From contig RDYP01000010.1 of NCBI GenBank assembly GCA_004293445.1, forward strand, positions 1 to 64,000: a stretch of DNA of 64,000 nt, read 5' to 3'. Shown here piece after piece: positions 62,669-64,000 of this stretch. Numbering within the stretch: position 1 is the stretch's first letter; each line of letters opens with the position of its first letter. The position numbers and the translations under genes were made by a program. The stretch comes from Verrucomicrobiota bacterium. Its GTDB lineage: Bacteria > Verrucomicrobiota > Verrucomicrobiia > Verrucomicrobiales > Akkermansiaceae. The notes below the pieces were generated by a model, which did no database searches, was not told the DNA's origin, and worked only from the letters and a program-made list of their open reading frames with translations.

Positions 62669-62702
62669 GGGGGGGGACTGTGTTTTGGGGGAAGGAAGGG
62701 GG
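62669..62702 (-). promoter_or_regulatory. Triple C tract upstream of the Wzc-like gene
   Basis: Minus-strand C5 (62698-62702), C5 (62687-62691) and C8 (62669-62676) in a short gap; the last ends 3 bases before the ATG. Confidence 0.65.
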
Positions 62703-62728
62703 AAGGAAAGATCGAAAGAGAATCGCGA

Positions 62729-63244
62729 TCAGGAATCCTTCGGGCGAGGATCGCCATCGAGACTACGAAGAACTTTTGCGGGATTCCCGGCGACGACGAC
62801 ACCCGGCGGGACGTCGCGGGTGACGACACTACCGGCACCGACCATCGCGCGACGGCCGATGGTCAAGCCGCCGAGCAGGGTGGAACCAGAGCCGATCGAG
62901 GCCCCCGACTCGACTCGCGTTTCGCGGCACTGCCAGTCATCCGCTGACTGGAGCTCGCCGCTGGCAGTGGTTGCGCGAGGGAAGGCATCGTTGACGAAGG
63001 TGACTCCATGCCCGACGAATACCTCGTCTTCAATCACGACACCTTCGCAAATGAAAGAGTGACTGGAGATCTTGCAGCGAGCGCCGATCCGCGCGCCTTT
63101 CTGCACCTCGACGAAGGTACCGATGCGAGTGTCGTCGCCGATCTCGCAGCCATAGAGATTGACGAAACCGAACATTTCTACCCGCTCACCCAACTTGACG
63201 TCGGGTGCGATTCTCATAAAGCCGTCTGACGTTTCGCTCATCAT
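62729..63244 (-). CDS. WbpD-like sugar N-acetyltransferase (left-handed beta-helix)
   Basis: The 171-aa protein has many hexapeptide turns (IGDDTRIGTFVEVQKGARIG, given in part: IGTFVEVQKGARIG; VIEDEVFVGHGVTFVND; GSGSTLLGGLTIGRRAMVG in part: LLGGLTIGRRAMVGAGS) and the FVNDAFPRA block typical of WbpD/WlbB N-acetyltransferases acting on UDP-3-amino sugars. It overlaps the stop of the upstream Gfo/Idh oxidoreductase gene, its expected pathway partner (WbpB/WlbA). Confidence 0.85.
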   Translation of the reverse strand: MMSETSDGFMRIAPDVKLGERVEMFGFVNLYGCEIGDDTRIGTFVEVQKGARIGARCKISSHSFICEGVVIEDEVFVGHGVTFVNDAFPRATTASGELQSADDWQCRETRVESGASIGSGSTLLGGLTIGRRAMVGAGSVVTRDVPPGVVVAGNPAKVLRSLDGDPRPKDS

Positions 63245-64000
63245 GCTGCTGGACTTTCGACCGGAAGAAGCTCGCGAAGCCCTGCCACCGGAACCGCCCC
63301 GCCGCGCGCCCGGAGCGATTCGGAACTCGCTTCCAAAATCCGGACCATTGCCATGCCTTGCTCACCATTGGTCAGAGGCGTGACACCTTCGCGGACGCAG
63401 TCGATGAAATGCGAGCACATCACTTTCAACGGTTCGCACTGCTCCACCCGAGGCAGGTAGCAGTCACCGTAATGATACGAATACTGGAACTCGGCGAAGC
63501 TTTCGTAATGCGGCGGACATTCAACCCGCACGTCGTGAATCCGGATCTTTTCCAGCGGCTGAAGATCGTCGTAAACAATCATTTTGCCGGTGCCGACAAA
63601 GGTGATTTGGCGAACCTTTCGGGGCTCGAGCCAACTGCTCTGGATCGTCGCGAAGCGCTGCTGCGTAAAAGTGAGAGACAGATTGGTGACGTCTTCGATT
63701 CCCGGCGTGAAATGGGCATTCCCTTGGCAATTCACGAATAATGGCGGCTCACCAAGCACGTGCTGAATGATCGAGAGATCATGTGGAGCCAAATCCCACG
63801 CAACATTGATGTCCGACTGGAAAAGCCCCAGATTCAGGCGTTGGCAATTGATGTATTTCAACTCGCCAATCCCACCCTCGGCGATGATCGACGCGATTTT
63901 TCGGACGGGGCTTGAATAGAGGTACGTGTGGCCGACCAGCAACACGAGGCACTGCTTCTTGGCGAGCGCGATGAGCTCCGCGCACTCCGCGGAAGACGAG
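63241..64000 (-). CDS. Gfo/Idh/MocA-family sugar oxidoreductase (5' end outside the window)
   Basis: The visible 252 residues are the C-terminal part of a Gfo/Idh oxidoreductase: VLLVGHTYLYSSPVRKI, then VAWDLAPHDLSIIQHVLG with the catalytic-region Asp-x-x-x-His pattern, and a C-terminal beta-sheet domain. The frame continues past 64000 (ECAELIALAKKQ upstream), so the apparent start near 63945 is not the real one. With the overlapping WbpD-like gene it suggests a WbpB/WlbA-type NAD-dependent oxidation of a UDP-N-acetylated uronic acid. Confidence 0.87.
   Translation of the reverse strand, partial: SSSAECAELIALAKKQCLVLLVGHTYLYSSPVRKIASIIAEGGIGELKYINCQRLNLGLFQSDINVAWDLAPHDLSIIQHVLGEPPLFVNCQGNAHFTPGIEDVTNLSLTFTQQRFATIQSSWLEPRKVRQITFVGTGKMIVYDDLQPLEKIRIHDVRVECPPHYESFAEFQYSYHYGDCYLPRVEQCEPLKVMCSHFIDCVREGVTPLTNGEQGMAMVRILEASSESLRARGGAVPVAGLRELLPVESPAA

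Noticed and set aside
1-64000. tRNA, rRNA, insertion sequence, integrase, toxin-antitoxin or restriction genes
   Set aside because: I looked for these on both strands and saw none; the EPS locus has no transposase or att-like repeat that would show recent transfer.

Overview
The window is high-GC bacterial chromosome (roughly 60-63% G+C by eye). It looks like a member of the Verrucomicrobiota, probably a Verrucomicrobiaceae-type marine or soil bacterium such as the Haloferula/Luteolibacter group. The reasons are a Gram-negative envelope (BamA, ExbB/ExbD, Wza-like export), the folP-cdaA pairing, few Shine-Dalgarno sequences, and a giant secreted fibronectin-III/malectin protein. The lineage is inferred from gene content only; no rRNA gene is present.

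Positions 1-30300 hold housekeeping genes in short operons on both strands. On the minus strand are rpsT and a small zinc-ribbon gene, a processive family-2 glycosyltransferase with an L,D-transpeptidase, and bamA with its own terminator. On the plus strand are ygfZ, tig-clpP (then a strong terminator) and clpX, an S41 protease, tsaD and a HAD phosphatase. At 14325-17532 lies a sulfide/persulfide detoxification locus: TSUP permease, CstB-like dioxygenase-rhodanese, rhodanese membrane protein and a divergent ArsR regulator with an 18-bp perfect palindrome in the gap. It is followed by uvrC, an exbB-exbD-TPR envelope operon, bioD, a folP-cdaA-mini-cdaR operon (c-di-AMP synthesis), two lineage-specific hypotheticals, a UvrD/PcrA helicase and a YugP-type zinc protease.

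Positions 30339-64000 form one large, entirely minus-strand Wzy-type exopolysaccharide (EPS) locus that ends at a good terminator (30339-30372) and continues beyond the right edge. Read 5' to 3' (from high to low coordinate) it contains: a Gfo/Idh sugar oxidoreductase (partial) with a WbpD-like acetyltransferase; a Wzc-like protein with a degenerate kinase domain; an initiating sugar-phosphate transferase; a PssD/PssE (Alg14/Alg13-like) glycosyltransferase pair; a second left-handed beta-helix acyltransferase; two GT2 enzymes; a secreted protein of unknown activity; a GT4; a GT-A-like protein; a Wzy polymerase; two more glycosyltransferases; a sulfotransferase; a Wzx flippase; a GT2; a 2755-residue secreted beta-propeller/TSP3/malectin/FN3 protein; rmlDBA and a divergent RmlC (dTDP-rhamnose); and a Wza-like exporter. 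The predicted product is a rhamnose-containing, acetylated and probably sulfated polysaccharide, with a giant malectin-domain protein as a candidate matrix partner.

The most unusual signal is a set of C homopolymer tracts on the coding strand (C6-C9, often preceded by a TTTTC-like stretch) placed just upstream of start codons of many EPS genes, with weaker C4-C5 versions ahead of a few housekeeping genes. I found no tRNA, rRNA, insertion sequence, prophage or CRISPR array.
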